The notes under the pieces are model-generated. The model ran no database searches. It saw only the letters and a list, made by a program, of their open reading frames with translations, and was not told the DNA's origin. 14,870 bases of DNA. Source: Paracoccaceae bacterium. GTDB taxonomy: Bacteria > Pseudomonadota > Alphaproteobacteria > Rhodobacterales > Rhodobacteraceae. Made by a program: the position numbers and the translations under genes. Positions 1 to 5,972 of the stretch are shown here, in pieces. The first letter of the stretch is position 1. Each line of letters opens with the position of its first letter. The DNA is taken from the NCBI GenBank assembly GCA_019090405.1, contig JAHRVZ010000456.1:1-14870 (forward strand), read 5' to 3'.

Positions 1-74
1 TAAAAGCGCAAGGTTCTGGGAGTGACGTCAAAGTCGTCGCACATCTGGCGAATGGTCATCGTGGCACCGGTCAT
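1..74 (-). CDS. MerR-family regulator, N-terminal 24 codons (runs off window)
   Basis: Only the first 24 codons are visible; the gene reads leftwards out of the window. They contain MTIRQMCDDFDVTPRTLRF, which matches the first helices of the MerR winged-helix domain (helix-turn-helix followed by TPRTLRFYE). The start is taken as the ATG whose first base is 74, because a GAGG Shine-Dalgarno lies about 9 nt upstream of it; a second in-frame ATG at 59 is possible. The gene belongs to the host chromosome and is not broken by the island, although its upstream region now joins the left end of the island. In related bacteria such short MerR proteins often control acyl-CoA or branched-chain amino-acid catabolism; that assignment is inference because the effector domain is not visible. 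Confidence 0.8.
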   Translation of the reverse strand, partial: MTGATMTIRQMCDDFDVTPRTLRF

Positions 75-142
75 CGTGTCTACCTCAACAATTTGGCTTA
101 CACAGTCAATTTGTACAGTGTACCGACGAATACAACACATGC

Positions 143-173
143 TTGACGTTTACGTAAGTTAGACGTCACGTCA
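143..173. promoter_or_regulatory. ACGT-type inverted repeats, probable MerR operator
   Basis: Between the MerR start and the island, TTGACGTTTACGTAA (143-157) is an imperfect inverted repeat with ACGT in each arm. It is followed by a second ACGT cluster, GACGTCACGTCA (162-173). LiuR-type MerR regulators are known to bind ACGT-containing inverted repeats, so this is probably the operator and promoter of the adjacent MerR gene. The island inserted about 14 bp beyond it and left it intact. Assigning it to this particular regulator is inference. Confidence 0.45.
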
Positions 174-187
174 CTTTTGAGATGAGG

Positions 188-201
188 TGATTTGTAATCA
201 G
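188..201 (+). repeat. attachment-site core, left copy
   Basis: TGATTTGTAATCAG is identical to 14583-14596 and marks the left end of the element. The core corresponds to the anticodon stem-loop of tRNA-Thr(UGU), where many tyrosine recombinases exchange strands. The core is itself a short dyad (TGATT and AATCA around TGT). Confidence 0.75.
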
Positions 202-235
202 TAGGTCCGCGGTTCGAGTCCGTGTGGGGGCACCA
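188..235 (+). tRNA. 3' half of tRNA-Thr(UGU) at the island's left end (partial, not functional alone)
   Basis: The segment folds as the 3' half of a tRNA. The anticodon loop TTTGTAA (191-197, anticodon TGT) is followed by the 3' anticodon stem, a short variable loop, a T arm with the canonical GTTCGAGTC core (212-220) and a 5-bp T stem. It ends with the 3' acceptor strand TGGGGGC, discriminator A and an encoded CCA (233-235). No D arm or 5' acceptor strand (expected GCCCCCA) lies upstream, and the anticodon stem stops matching at 187. It is therefore a tRNA-derived attachment segment carried by the element, which would rebuild the 3' end of a tRNA-Thr gene after integration there, not an intact tRNA gene. 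Confidence 0.85.
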
Positions 236-398
236 GATAAACTCTTGAAAATAAACGATAAAATCAAATATCGAAATTGATGTGATGGGTTTTTTTGCAA
301 CAATTTTGCAACATTTTTGCATCGCGCGTTAACTGCGTTGCAAGAAATGATTCTCAAAATGCCTGTGCGCCTAACTATCGCCACATAAAGGAAATACC
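236..398. other. non-coding left end of the island
   Basis: AT-rich sequence between the tRNA-Thr segment and the first cargo gene. It holds the 11-bp repeats listed separately. I see no convincing gene; open frames across it are translations of the tRNA fragment or very short. Confidence 0.5.
291..323 (+). repeat. tandem 11-bp repeats, probable integrase arm sites (left)
   Basis: Three head-to-tail units fall in register every 11 bp: TTTTTTGCAAC (291-301), AATTTTGCAAC (302-312) and ATTTTTGCATC (313-323). A GTTGCAA in the opposite orientation follows at 337-343. The first unit is identical to both units at the other end of the island. Position 90-120 bp inside the core and the one-turn spacing fit arm-type sites bound by the integrase N-terminal domain. 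Confidence 0.6.
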
Positions 399-407
399 AT
401 TCGCAGC

Positions 408-1211
408 ATGACGTTGCAGACATGGGAACACACGAAACCTTACACCCGACCCGTTCAGCCGATAACGCTGAGCGGTGATCGGTATGCGCTGCCATCCGAC
501 TTTGTTGAAGGTCTCGCCTTCTTGATGCCGTTTCCTGTGAAGGGAAGGGAGTCGTTCGAAAAATGGGTGCATCTGATCAACGGCAAGCTCTACGTCATTA
601 CCAACAATATGATCCTCGATTACAGCATTGGGCAAAACGAACTGCCCAATCTTGCATTTAAGGCACCCGCGATCATCAGAATCCTGAACTCTTTTGACAC
701 GCCCCCAACACAACTTATGATCGACGACGATACTTTTCTCTTTTCTTGGGACGACGGGCAAGTGTGTTGCATCGTGAGTTTCCAGCCGCATCCAATTTCC
801 ATCGGCGGCAAAAACGCCCCTGCCCACGCCTCAACCCTTGACCGCCATTGGAACTTTCAGGCTGGCATTGCCTTGGATGAAGAAAGCAGGAAGACGCTTC
901 GCCGGATGCACGGTGGCAGCAAATTACTCTCGGACCTGTTCCTAAATCCAACGGCTACCGTGTCGCGCGGCGACGGGATCAATCGAAAACGGCATGACGT
1001 CGCCGAAGTGGAAAACCTGTCCCCCTTCCCAAACAATGCCTCTCGTCCGATGCGCTTTGATCGCCGTGCCTTCCTTGACATGATCAAGATTGCAACAGAA
1101 ATCGACTTCAAAAGCAGCCCTGTATGCTTCCGGCACGAACAAGGTCGCGGGATGCTCATTGAACGCACACTTGGATTAGACGTGCCTGACTTTGATCTTG
1201 CCGATGACTGA
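408..1211 (+). CDS. hypothetical protein, possibly sliding-clamp-like, first gene of a three-gene cargo operon
   Basis: This 267-aa soluble protein has no recognised name. Its layout recalls beta-clamp/PCNA-fold proteins of phages. Residues 26-47 (YALP, then LAFLMPFPVK) are followed by a hydrophobic repeat (LYVITNNMILDYSIG, 61-75), then LPNLAFKAPAIIRIL (79-93), which resembles the helix of a clamp subdomain, and strand-like FLFSWDDG (110-117). A second similar unit, FDRRAFLDMIKIA, lies at 217-229. If correct, it would be a DNA-encircling processivity factor or clamp decoy; this is fold-level inference. An AAGGA at 388-392 lies 15 nt from the ATG but only 6 nt from an in-frame ATT at 399, so an ATT start is possible. 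The next gene overlaps its end by 8 nt. Confidence 0.75.
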   Translation: MTLQTWEHTKPYTRPVQPITLSGDRYALPSDFVEGLAFLMPFPVKGRESFEKWVHLINGKLYVITNNMILDYSIGQNELPNLAFKAPAIIRILNSFDTPPTQLMIDDDTFLFSWDDGQVCCIVSFQPHPISIGGKNAPAHASTLDRHWNFQAGIALDEESRKTLRRMHGGSKLLSDLFLNPTATVSRGDGINRKRHDVAEVENLSPFPNNASRPMRFDRRAFLDMIKIATEIDFKSSPVCFRHEQGRGMLIERTLGLDVPDFDLADD

Positions 1212-1827
1212 GTTGCGCGACGGTTTCATCTATCACCAAGGCGGTGACAGCCCTACGGTTCAGCTCAAGCGTTTTATCGCGGGTGAGTTTAACCCTGAGT
1301 GGGACAATGTGTTCAGCACCACGATTGCTGAGGCGGATGACGCGCTTGCGGCTGCGGAGAAAGAGCAGGCAGATGTTACTGAGCATCTCCGGAACCTCAA
1401 TGCAGAAATAGAGCGCTTGAAGGCCCGCAAAGTGCACATCAAAGAGGCCGTTCAGCACTTTGAGGATACTGGAGAGATCGACGATGTGTTGATCCCTCGC
1501 GGCGATAAGTTGCTCGCGGCTGAACAACAGGCTTTTGCAAATGAACACCGCCCCGAAAAAGACGCTGAAATAGCGAAGGCCGAGAAAGCCGTCGCGGAAA
1601 AACTCGGTGTTGATTGGGACCTTGAAGGAAGCTCTGCTGACGACGAGTTCGTTTACATCACGGTCAAGCAGCGCCGCGCTAATGTGCCGCCCGAGCGGCC
1701 AAGCCGCCAGAAACTCGTTGATGCAGTGATGAAGGCGTTCGAAGGATACAGCCGCGATTTCAAGAATCTTGTCATACCGCGGCAGGCCGCCCTACCTCCC
1801 GTCGGAAAACAAGGACCGCCGAGATGA
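1204..1827 (+). CDS. hypothetical coiled-coil protein, second gene of the cargo operon
   Basis: About 207 aa, with no recognised family. The ATG at 1204 overlaps the upstream stop by 8 nt, implying translational coupling; a TTG at 1192 is in frame but less likely. The region near residues 38-90 is rich in Ala, Glu, Lys and Leu in heptad-like spacing (for example AAAEKEQADVTEHLRNLNAE), so a coiled coil is likely. The C-terminal third is basic and ends in a Pro-rich tail (ALPPVGKQGPPR). There is no signal peptide or membrane segment. It overlaps the third gene by 4 nt (ATGA), so the three products are probably made together and may form one complex (inference). Confidence 0.75.
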   Translation: MTELRDGFIYHQGGDSPTVQLKRFIAGEFNPEWDNVFSTTIAEADDALAAAEKEQADVTEHLRNLNAEIERLKARKVHIKEAVQHFEDTGEIDDVLIPRGDKLLAAEQQAFANEHRPEKDAEIAKAEKAVAEKLGVDWDLEGSSADDEFVYITVKQRRANVPPERPSRQKLVDAVMKAFEGYSRDFKNLVIPRQAALPPVGKQGPPR

Positions 1828-2144
1828 ATAAGATCGAATGGGATGGCAAACTCCGTGATAGCGACCTCTGGAAACTATTTACGGACAACCCCGACGAAAA
1901 AAGCGAAACGGTATTGTTCTTCTCAAAATTGAAGCTCCTGCTCGAACCCGTGAAGTTCGAGGACGAAACTCGATACTACCACCTGTATGAGCACGGTGCT
2001 TTGCTTGGAGAGCAATCGAAAGATGCGCACTTGCGCGCGACGGTGACGCAGAGAAATCTGTTTCGCGTGGCGTCTGCTATGGCGGCACGGCATCGTTCTG
2101 TGGAAGTGGCAATCCAGTATCTCGGGACGTCGCCCGCTGACTAA
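1824..2144 (+). CDS. hypothetical protein, third gene of the cargo operon
   Basis: A 106-aa soluble protein without a recognised domain. It begins at an ATGA overlap with the preceding gene and has AAGGA (1811-1815) 8 nt upstream of its ATG, a clear ribosome-binding site. The sequence is mixed-charge and probably helical, with an aromatic cluster RYYHLYEHG near residues 52-60 and a helical C-terminal half. It converges on the minus-strand membrane protein; the 116 bp between them hold only weak inverted repeats (GGCATT at 2199-2204 against AATGCC at 2225-2230), not a convincing terminator. Confidence 0.7.
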   Translation: MNKIEWDGKLRDSDLWKLFTDNPDEKSETVLFFSKLKLLLEPVKFEDETRYYHLYEHGALLGEQSKDAHLRATVTQRNLFRVASAMAARHRSVEVAIQYLGTSPAD

Positions 2145-2260
2145 TCGCGGGTTGCAGATCAATTCCAGTCAGCCAGCTTGCCAAACCTAGGAATGGTAGG
2201 CATTCAGCGTGCCGCTCGAAACCAAATGCCCGCGGTCTCACGGCCGCAAGCCTTTCTTAT

Positions 2261-3145
2261 TTAGAACCCGCATATTTGTCGCGTAACAGTAACGGTTCCG
2301 ACTTCTGATCCATCCCGTTGCCGGTAAACATGTTCAAGTGTAGCACCTGCTTCGAGCACTGACCGCAGAAGCTCGAAATCGCAATTTTTCTGAATCAAAC
2401 CAGTGCGCATTGACGGTGGCAACACCTGCACAGCGGCTGTTACCTCATATAGGTAGCGTAGTGTTTTTCCGTCCCCCTCAACGCGCAACAGTGTCGTCGT
2501 CTCATCAATCTGTTGGGAAGGAACCTCCGCCGCCATCTGCCGTAGCGTCTCGTCAATGCCCTCGGTACGGATTAAAAAATCCAATCCCGCTGACTGCTGG
2601 CTTGGATCAATGTTTTCGAGCCTTCGGTTCATCTCCACTCCCACATAGCTGCCTATACCTATTCCAACGGCGAGCATCACGAATCCCGATACAACGCCCA
2701 TCCCACCTGTCAGCAATGGGATCGTCGGAGTTCGATCCGCGTTCATCTCATTCTTCGAAGGTGTCAGTAGTAGCCAAAAGTTTGCCAGTGGGATGAAAGC
2801 CAGAGCCGCCAAGCGTCCATGACCATAGGCATCACGCGACCGAGCCATGGCGATGACCCCAAAGAAGTAACCGACGACAAGTGCGACCACGACGTCAACC
2901 GAAAAGAAAATCCAGAGGTAGCCGTCTACCATCGCCGAGAATGACTCGAGCCAAATCATCTGAGACGCCGCACTTACCAAATAAAGGAGGCCGGAATAGG
3001 CGAAGTACGGTACTCGCCGCAGAGCGCCATTGTCATTACGCGAGATGCCAGCAACAACGGCACCAAGGATTACGAGACCATAGCTGATTGCGCGAATGCT
3101 TTCTTCGGGCAAGTTCACGTACTGAACGGCAATATCTTCGAGCAT
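2261..3145 (-). CDS. multi-pass membrane protein with C-terminal soluble domain
   Basis: 294 aa. Hydrophobic segments near residues 19-34, 48-65, 76-100, 112-127 and 146-168 suggest four or five transmembrane helices in the first 170 residues. The linker after TM4 carries PLANFWLLLTPSK, a pattern I have seen in small membrane proteins but cannot name. A soluble domain of about 120 residues follows, containing LRVEGDGKTLRYLYEV and two cysteines in its second half (CDFELL and QIC near the terminus). The two cysteines could pair, which would fit a periplasmic location (inference). The ATG at 3145 has GAGG 6 nt upstream. It is transcribed alone and divergently from the TIR-SLATT operon. Function unknown; host-derived cargo or a defence component are both possible. 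Confidence 0.7.
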   Translation of the reverse strand: MLEDIAVQYVNLPEESIRAISYGLVILGAVVAGISRNDNGALRRVPYFAYSGLLYLVSAASQMIWLESFSAMVDGYLWIFFSVDVVVALVVGYFFGVIAMARSRDAYGHGRLAALAFIPLANFWLLLTPSKNEMNADRTPTIPLLTGGMGVVSGFVMLAVGIGIGSYVGVEMNRRLENIDPSQQSAGLDFLIRTEGIDETLRQMAAEVPSQQIDETTTLLRVEGDGKTLRYLYEVTAAVQVLPPSMRTGLIQKNCDFELLRSVLEAGATLEHVYRQRDGSEVGTVTVTRQICGF

Positions 3146-3571
3146 CGGTACCTCATCATATTTTTTTGATCGTCGCAGATTGAATCGCCCACGGCAATGT
3201 CTGACTGAATCGAATGCCTGCGTGCAGAACGCCCCGCAGGAGTTTCCCGCCGATCAGGCACACTGATGACAAAACACCGGCAAACCGCATGAGCGCGGTG
3301 TTTTCCGCGGTCTCTCGCCGATGTGCGGGGGTCTCGGCATGGACGCACCAAACCTCAGCCCCGCAAGCGTGCAGTCAAAAGAACCTTTTAGCGGAAATTG
3401 ACCGCAGACGCCTTAGTCGAGCTCTTGGCTGGCATCCGCATCGCCCGTGAAACCGATTTTCGAGATCTCGTTGCCCCGAGACAAATCTATGACTGCAACC
3501 AAAACGGGCGTTCCCCTTTGGTTCACGATGTGGTAACTGACTGTTGGGATTCACAACAGGAAAGGCACTAC
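3146..3571. other. intergenic region between divergent cargo genes
   Basis: This 426-bp stretch must hold the promoters of the membrane protein (leftwards) and the TIR gene (rightwards). It contains a 9-bp inverted repeat resembling a bidirectional terminator (listed separately) and a perfect 10-bp palindrome CGAGATCTCG (3461-3470), about 100 bp before the TIR start, which could be an operator. The TIR reading frame stays open back to a TTG at 3398, but that extension has no ribosome-binding site and lies outside the TIR domain. I see no convincing gene. Confidence 0.4.
3271..3304. terminator. inverted repeat, terminator-like
   Basis: AAAACACCG (3271-3279) and CGGTGTTTT (3296-3304) form a perfect 9-bp stem with a 16-nt loop. 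The A-run before and T-run after the GC part make it look like a bidirectional intrinsic terminator. No gene clearly ends here, so it may insulate the two divergent cargo units or end an unseen small RNA. Confidence 0.35.
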
Positions 3572-3967
3572 ATGTTGAAACACCTTTTTATTAGCCATTC
3601 ATGGTCTTACAGCGAACGCTATAACTCGATGGTCAACCTGCTGGATAATCGGCCCTACTTCGAGTTCTCCAATTATTCCGTGCCCGACACCAAAGCTTTT
3701 GGCCCTATGTCAAACGCCATGATGAAGGAGCAACTTCGCGCACAAATTCGTCCTGTGAGCTGCGTTATTATCATCGGAGGCATGTGGACAGCTTACAGCG
3801 ATTGGATACAATTTGAGATGGAGTTTGCTGAAGAAATTGGTAAGCCTATCCTCGGCGTTCGACCTCGTGGCGCTCAGGTGATCCCTACTGCTGTTTCTGC
3901 AAAGGCCGATAAAATCGTTTCTTGGAACGCAGACTCAATTGTCGATGGTATTCGGGAAATCTCGTGA
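3572..3967 (+). CDS. TIR-like (ThsB / MTH538 family) protein
   Basis: 131 aa, a single TIR-like domain of the MTH538 type used by ThsB of Thoeris defence. The first strand KHLFISHSW (3-11) carries the family's FISHSW motif. CVIIIGGMW (64-72) is a central strand. SDWIQFEME (76-84) places Glu82 four residues after Trp78, the position of the catalytic glutamate in NAD-cleaving TIRs. KPILGVRPRG (91-100) and IVSWNADSIVDGI (115-127) match the family's C-terminal end. ThsB-type TIRs sense infection and make a nucleotide second messenger. The start at 3572 is chosen because AGGAAAGG lies 6 nt upstream and the domain begins at once; the open frame back to 3398 is not used. It overlaps the SLATT gene by 4 nt. 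Confidence 0.85.
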   Translation: MLKHLFISHSWSYSERYNSMVNLLDNRPYFEFSNYSVPDTKAFGPMSNAMMKEQLRAQIRPVSCVIIIGGMWTAYSDWIQFEMEFAEEIGKPILGVRPRGAQVIPTAVSAKADKIVSWNADSIVDGIREIS

Positions 3968-4839
3968 GCGTGCCGAAACTTGAATTTCCAGCACTTTACA
4001 AAAGTGCAAGCAACGGTTCAGCAGCAGCGCAAAAGCGATTTCTGGGAACAATTAGGTGGGAATACTCTCTGTTATTCGTTGTCAGCGTGGCGAGCGCGAC
4101 ACGCGGATTGTCCGGTCTGAACCCATTACTTATCACCATACTACTTTTGATCTTGGCTGGATTGTTTGTCTACAAAATGGTGAAGAAGTTGGACCAAGAT
4201 TGGTATCGTTGCCGCGCCTTGGCCGAATCTGTAAAAACGTCCACTTGGCGATTTTCAATGCGCGCTCATCCTTTTGAGGATACCGAAAGCATCGAAATTC
4301 CCAAAGCCAACTTTCGGAAACTTCTTCACGACATTCTACAGGCAAATCGAAATATTGCTGAAAGCTTGGAAACTGCTGCGGCAGAACAGGTTACTGACTC
4401 AATGATTGAGATTCGGAAACTCTCTTTGGAAGATCGAGTTTCTTTCTATGTGAAGGATCGAATTGATGATCAAAGAACTTGGTATTCAAAAAAGTCGTCC
4501 GCCAATAAGAGGGCACAACTCCGCTGGTTTTGGTTGACCATCATCATTTACCTTGGTGCCGCCATTAGCTTGAATGCTGATCAGTTGGGGTTTCCACAAG
4601 CCACATTTGCCTTCGATCCAATGATTGTTTTGGTGACTTCTGCCCTTGGTTGGCTTCAAATGAAACGACACGGCGAGTTGACCGCAAGCTACAATTTAAC
4701 TGCACATGAGATTGGGATAATCAGAGGGAATTCTGACGCGGTAAAAACCGAAGAAGAGTTTTCAGATTTCGTCAATGAAGCTGAACTGGCTTTCTCCCGC
4801 GAGCACACCCAATGGGTTGCGAGGCGCGACGCAAACTGA
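3964..4839 (+). CDS. DUF4231/SLATT-family four-helix membrane protein, probable effector of the TIR gene
   Basis: 291 aa from a GTG that overlaps the TIR stop (GTGA), with GGGA about 7 nt upstream; a GTG two codons later is also possible. Two hydrophobic pairs, near residues 34-49 with 54-72 and 187-204 with 214-233, flank a soluble central region. After TM2 comes WYRCRALAESVKTSTWRF (80-97), then MRAHPF, the signature segment of DUF4231/SLATT proteins. SLATT proteins are predicted membrane pore or disruption effectors that respond to nucleotide signals and are often coupled to nucleotide-making or TIR partners. The inferred role is that the TIR product triggers this protein, damaging the membrane and aborting infection. 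It lacks the SIR2-SLOG or Macro effector (ThsA) of classical Thoeris. Confidence 0.85.
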   Translation: MSVPKLEFPALYKSASNGSAAAQKRFLGTIRWEYSLLFVVSVASATRGLSGLNPLLITILLLILAGLFVYKMVKKLDQDWYRCRALAESVKTSTWRFSMRAHPFEDTESIEIPKANFRKLLHDILQANRNIAESLETAAAEQVTDSMIEIRKLSLEDRVSFYVKDRIDDQRTWYSKKSSANKRAQLRWFWLTIIIYLGAAISLNADQLGFPQATFAFDPMIVLVTSALGWLQMKRHGELTASYNLTAHEIGIIRGNSDAVKTEEEFSDFVNEAELAFSREHTQWVARRDAN

Positions 4840-4866
4840 TGTTTCGCAAACAATCCGGTTGAACCA

Positions 4867-4920
4867 GCCCCCTGAACAGGTCTTACAAGACAGGCCTCCA
4901 TTAACGTATGCCTAGGGGGC
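4867..4920 (+). promoter_or_regulatory. stem-loop covering the ribosome-binding site of the next gene
   Basis: GCCCCCT (4867-4873) pairs perfectly with AGGGGGC (4914-4920), and a smaller hairpin GTCTT/AAGAC (4880-4884, 4887-4891) lies inside. The 3' arm contains the AGGGG Shine-Dalgarno that sits 5-6 nt before the ATG at 4925. In the folded RNA the ribosome-binding site would be hidden, which suggests translational control. It could also act as a weak terminator for the SLATT operon, but no T-run follows. Confidence 0.5.
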
Positions 4921-4924
4921 AATC

Positions 4925-5194
4925 ATGATCACTGAAAAACTTATCGACCGCTTAAACAGCCATGCAGCGCAACAACTTGTTGCCCGCGTCCGCAAAAGGC
5001 GTCGCAACGCGCTTGCCGTCATATCCCGGTGTTGCGTCGTCACAACCGACGACGGCCTCGAAACCCGTGAAGTGATATTTGATCAGCCGCCAACAATTGG
5101 CCAACTGACCGAACGTGTCGGGTCTGATGCGTGGGTCGTATCGGTGGCGATGAAACGCACAGCGCGTCAGAGACGTGCGTTAGCTGCTGAATAG
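4925..5194 (+). CDS. small basic hypothetical protein
   Basis: 89 aa, unrecognised. An N-terminal helix-like segment (MITEKLIDRLNSHAAQQLVA) runs into a strongly basic patch (ARVRKRRRNA, residues 20-29). Then come two adjacent cysteines (36-37) and a basic tail (KRTARQRRALA). The start is the ATG 5-6 nt after an AGGGG that lies within a hairpin. It lies 85 bp downstream of the SLATT gene on the same strand and could be a third member of that unit, but it converges on the packaging operon and could equally be independent. A nucleic-acid-binding role is suggested only by its charge. Confidence 0.55.
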   Translation: MITEKLIDRLNSHAAQQLVARVRKRRRNALAVISRCCVVTTDDGLETREVIFDQPPTIGQLTERVGSDAWVVSVAMKRTARQRRALAAE

Positions 5195-5215
5195 GCACAC
5201 CGGCACCAAAATACA

Positions 5216-5253
5216 GAGACACCGCGTGCTGCTACAGATTTGCGCGGTTTCTC
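5216..5253. terminator. terminator between convergent genes
   Basis: GAGACACCGCG (5216-5226) pairs with CGCGGTTTCTC (5243-5253) in an 11-bp stem with one mismatch, lying between the ends of the small basic gene (5194, plus) and the terminase nuclease gene (5265, minus). A T-rich stretch follows on the plus strand; it probably serves both directions. Confidence 0.55.
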
Positions 5254-5264
5254 TTTGATCTGGC

Positions 5265-5972
5265 TTATTCCCAGCCCTTCAACTTTCCTTGCCCAACGAA
5301 ACCTTGCCCGACATGCTGTGAAACGAACGCCCCGATTGCCAGACTGATCCCAAGGTCGCCATGACCTGCGCCTGATCGGGACTGCGTGATGATCTGATTG
5401 CCCGCCGCCGTGGTTGTCAGCGTGAACGTCGCCAAATCTTCCTCAATCTCTTTTTGCAGAGCGAGGCCATTGGCAAAGGATAAGTCGCCCGATGAGAACA
5501 TGACTGACAGCGTTTCGATCAGCAGCGTTTTGCTAACGTTGAGATAGCGACCCTTGCGGGACCAATCCTGCCCCGCCGTCATTTGCACGGCGTGGTGTGA
5601 AACGCCGCGCTCTTGCAAAATGTCCGAAACAACGCGACCGATGGCCGTACCGTCGATGGACAGGACGCAGCGGCCAGCGATGGCCGGTTTGTTCATGGTT
5701 TCAATCAGGTGCGAAACCACATCGGGATAATTGACACCGCGAAACCGATCCGCCGCGACTATGACACGCTCGCGAGGACCGAGCCGTTGCGTCATTGGTG
5801 TTTCCCAGATGGGCAATGCGCGTGAGCGAATTAGCGTCCAAGCCGTGTAATCGTTAGCTTGGCCGAGGTCAGCGGACAGGTAAAATCGTTCGTGCCCCTT
5901 CACGCTGTGGATCGCGGGATCAAAGTTTGTCGGGAGCGTGACTGTACCGTCGGAATGGAAATGGTGTTTCAT
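5265..5972 (-). CDS. terL: terminase large subunit, nuclease domain (separate gene)
   Basis: 235 aa matching the C-terminal RNase H-like nuclease half of phage large terminases, the part that cuts DNA at the start and end of packaging. Metal-binding acidic residues are visible at Asp35 (in YLSADLGQANDYTAW), Asp107 (LSIDGTAIGRVV) and Asp206 (GAGHGDLG), in the expected order. RFRGVNYPDVV (76-86) is the usual strand-helix between them. There is no ATPase motif; that half is encoded by the preceding gene. Its ATG overlaps the ATPase stop (ATGA) and has its own GGAGG 10 nt upstream, inside the ATPase gene, so independent initiation is likely. Together the halves total 486 aa, the normal TerL size. 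The protein presumably works as a complex with the ATPase part. Confidence 0.85.
   Translation of the reverse strand: MKHHFHSDGTVTLPTNFDPAIHSVKGHERFYLSADLGQANDYTAWTLIRSRALPIWETPMTQRLGPRERVIVAADRFRGVNYPDVVSHLIETMNKPAIAGRCVLSIDGTAIGRVVSDILQERGVSHHAVQMTAGQDWSRKGRYLNVSKTLLIETLSVMFSSGDLSFANGLALQKEIEEDLATFTLTTTAAGNQIITQSRSGAGHGDLGISLAIGAFVSQHVGQGFVGQGKLKGWE

Noticed and set aside
188..235. A complete tRNA-Thr gene
   Set aside because: No D arm or 5' acceptor strand precedes the anticodon loop; only the 3' half is present.
98..495. Minus-strand frames across the left end containing a peptide like HTDSNRGPTDYKSP
   Set aside because: This is the well-known artefact of translating a tRNA 3' end; the DNA is a tRNA-Thr fragment.
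2145..2260. Terminator between the convergent genes ending at 2144 and 2261
   Set aside because: Only short, widely spaced inverted repeats without a T-run are present.
3398..3571. N-terminal extension of the TIR protein to a TTG at 3398
   Set aside because: It has no ribosome-binding site, the TIR domain begins at residue 3 from the ATG at 3572, and that ATG has AGGAAAGG at the right spacing.
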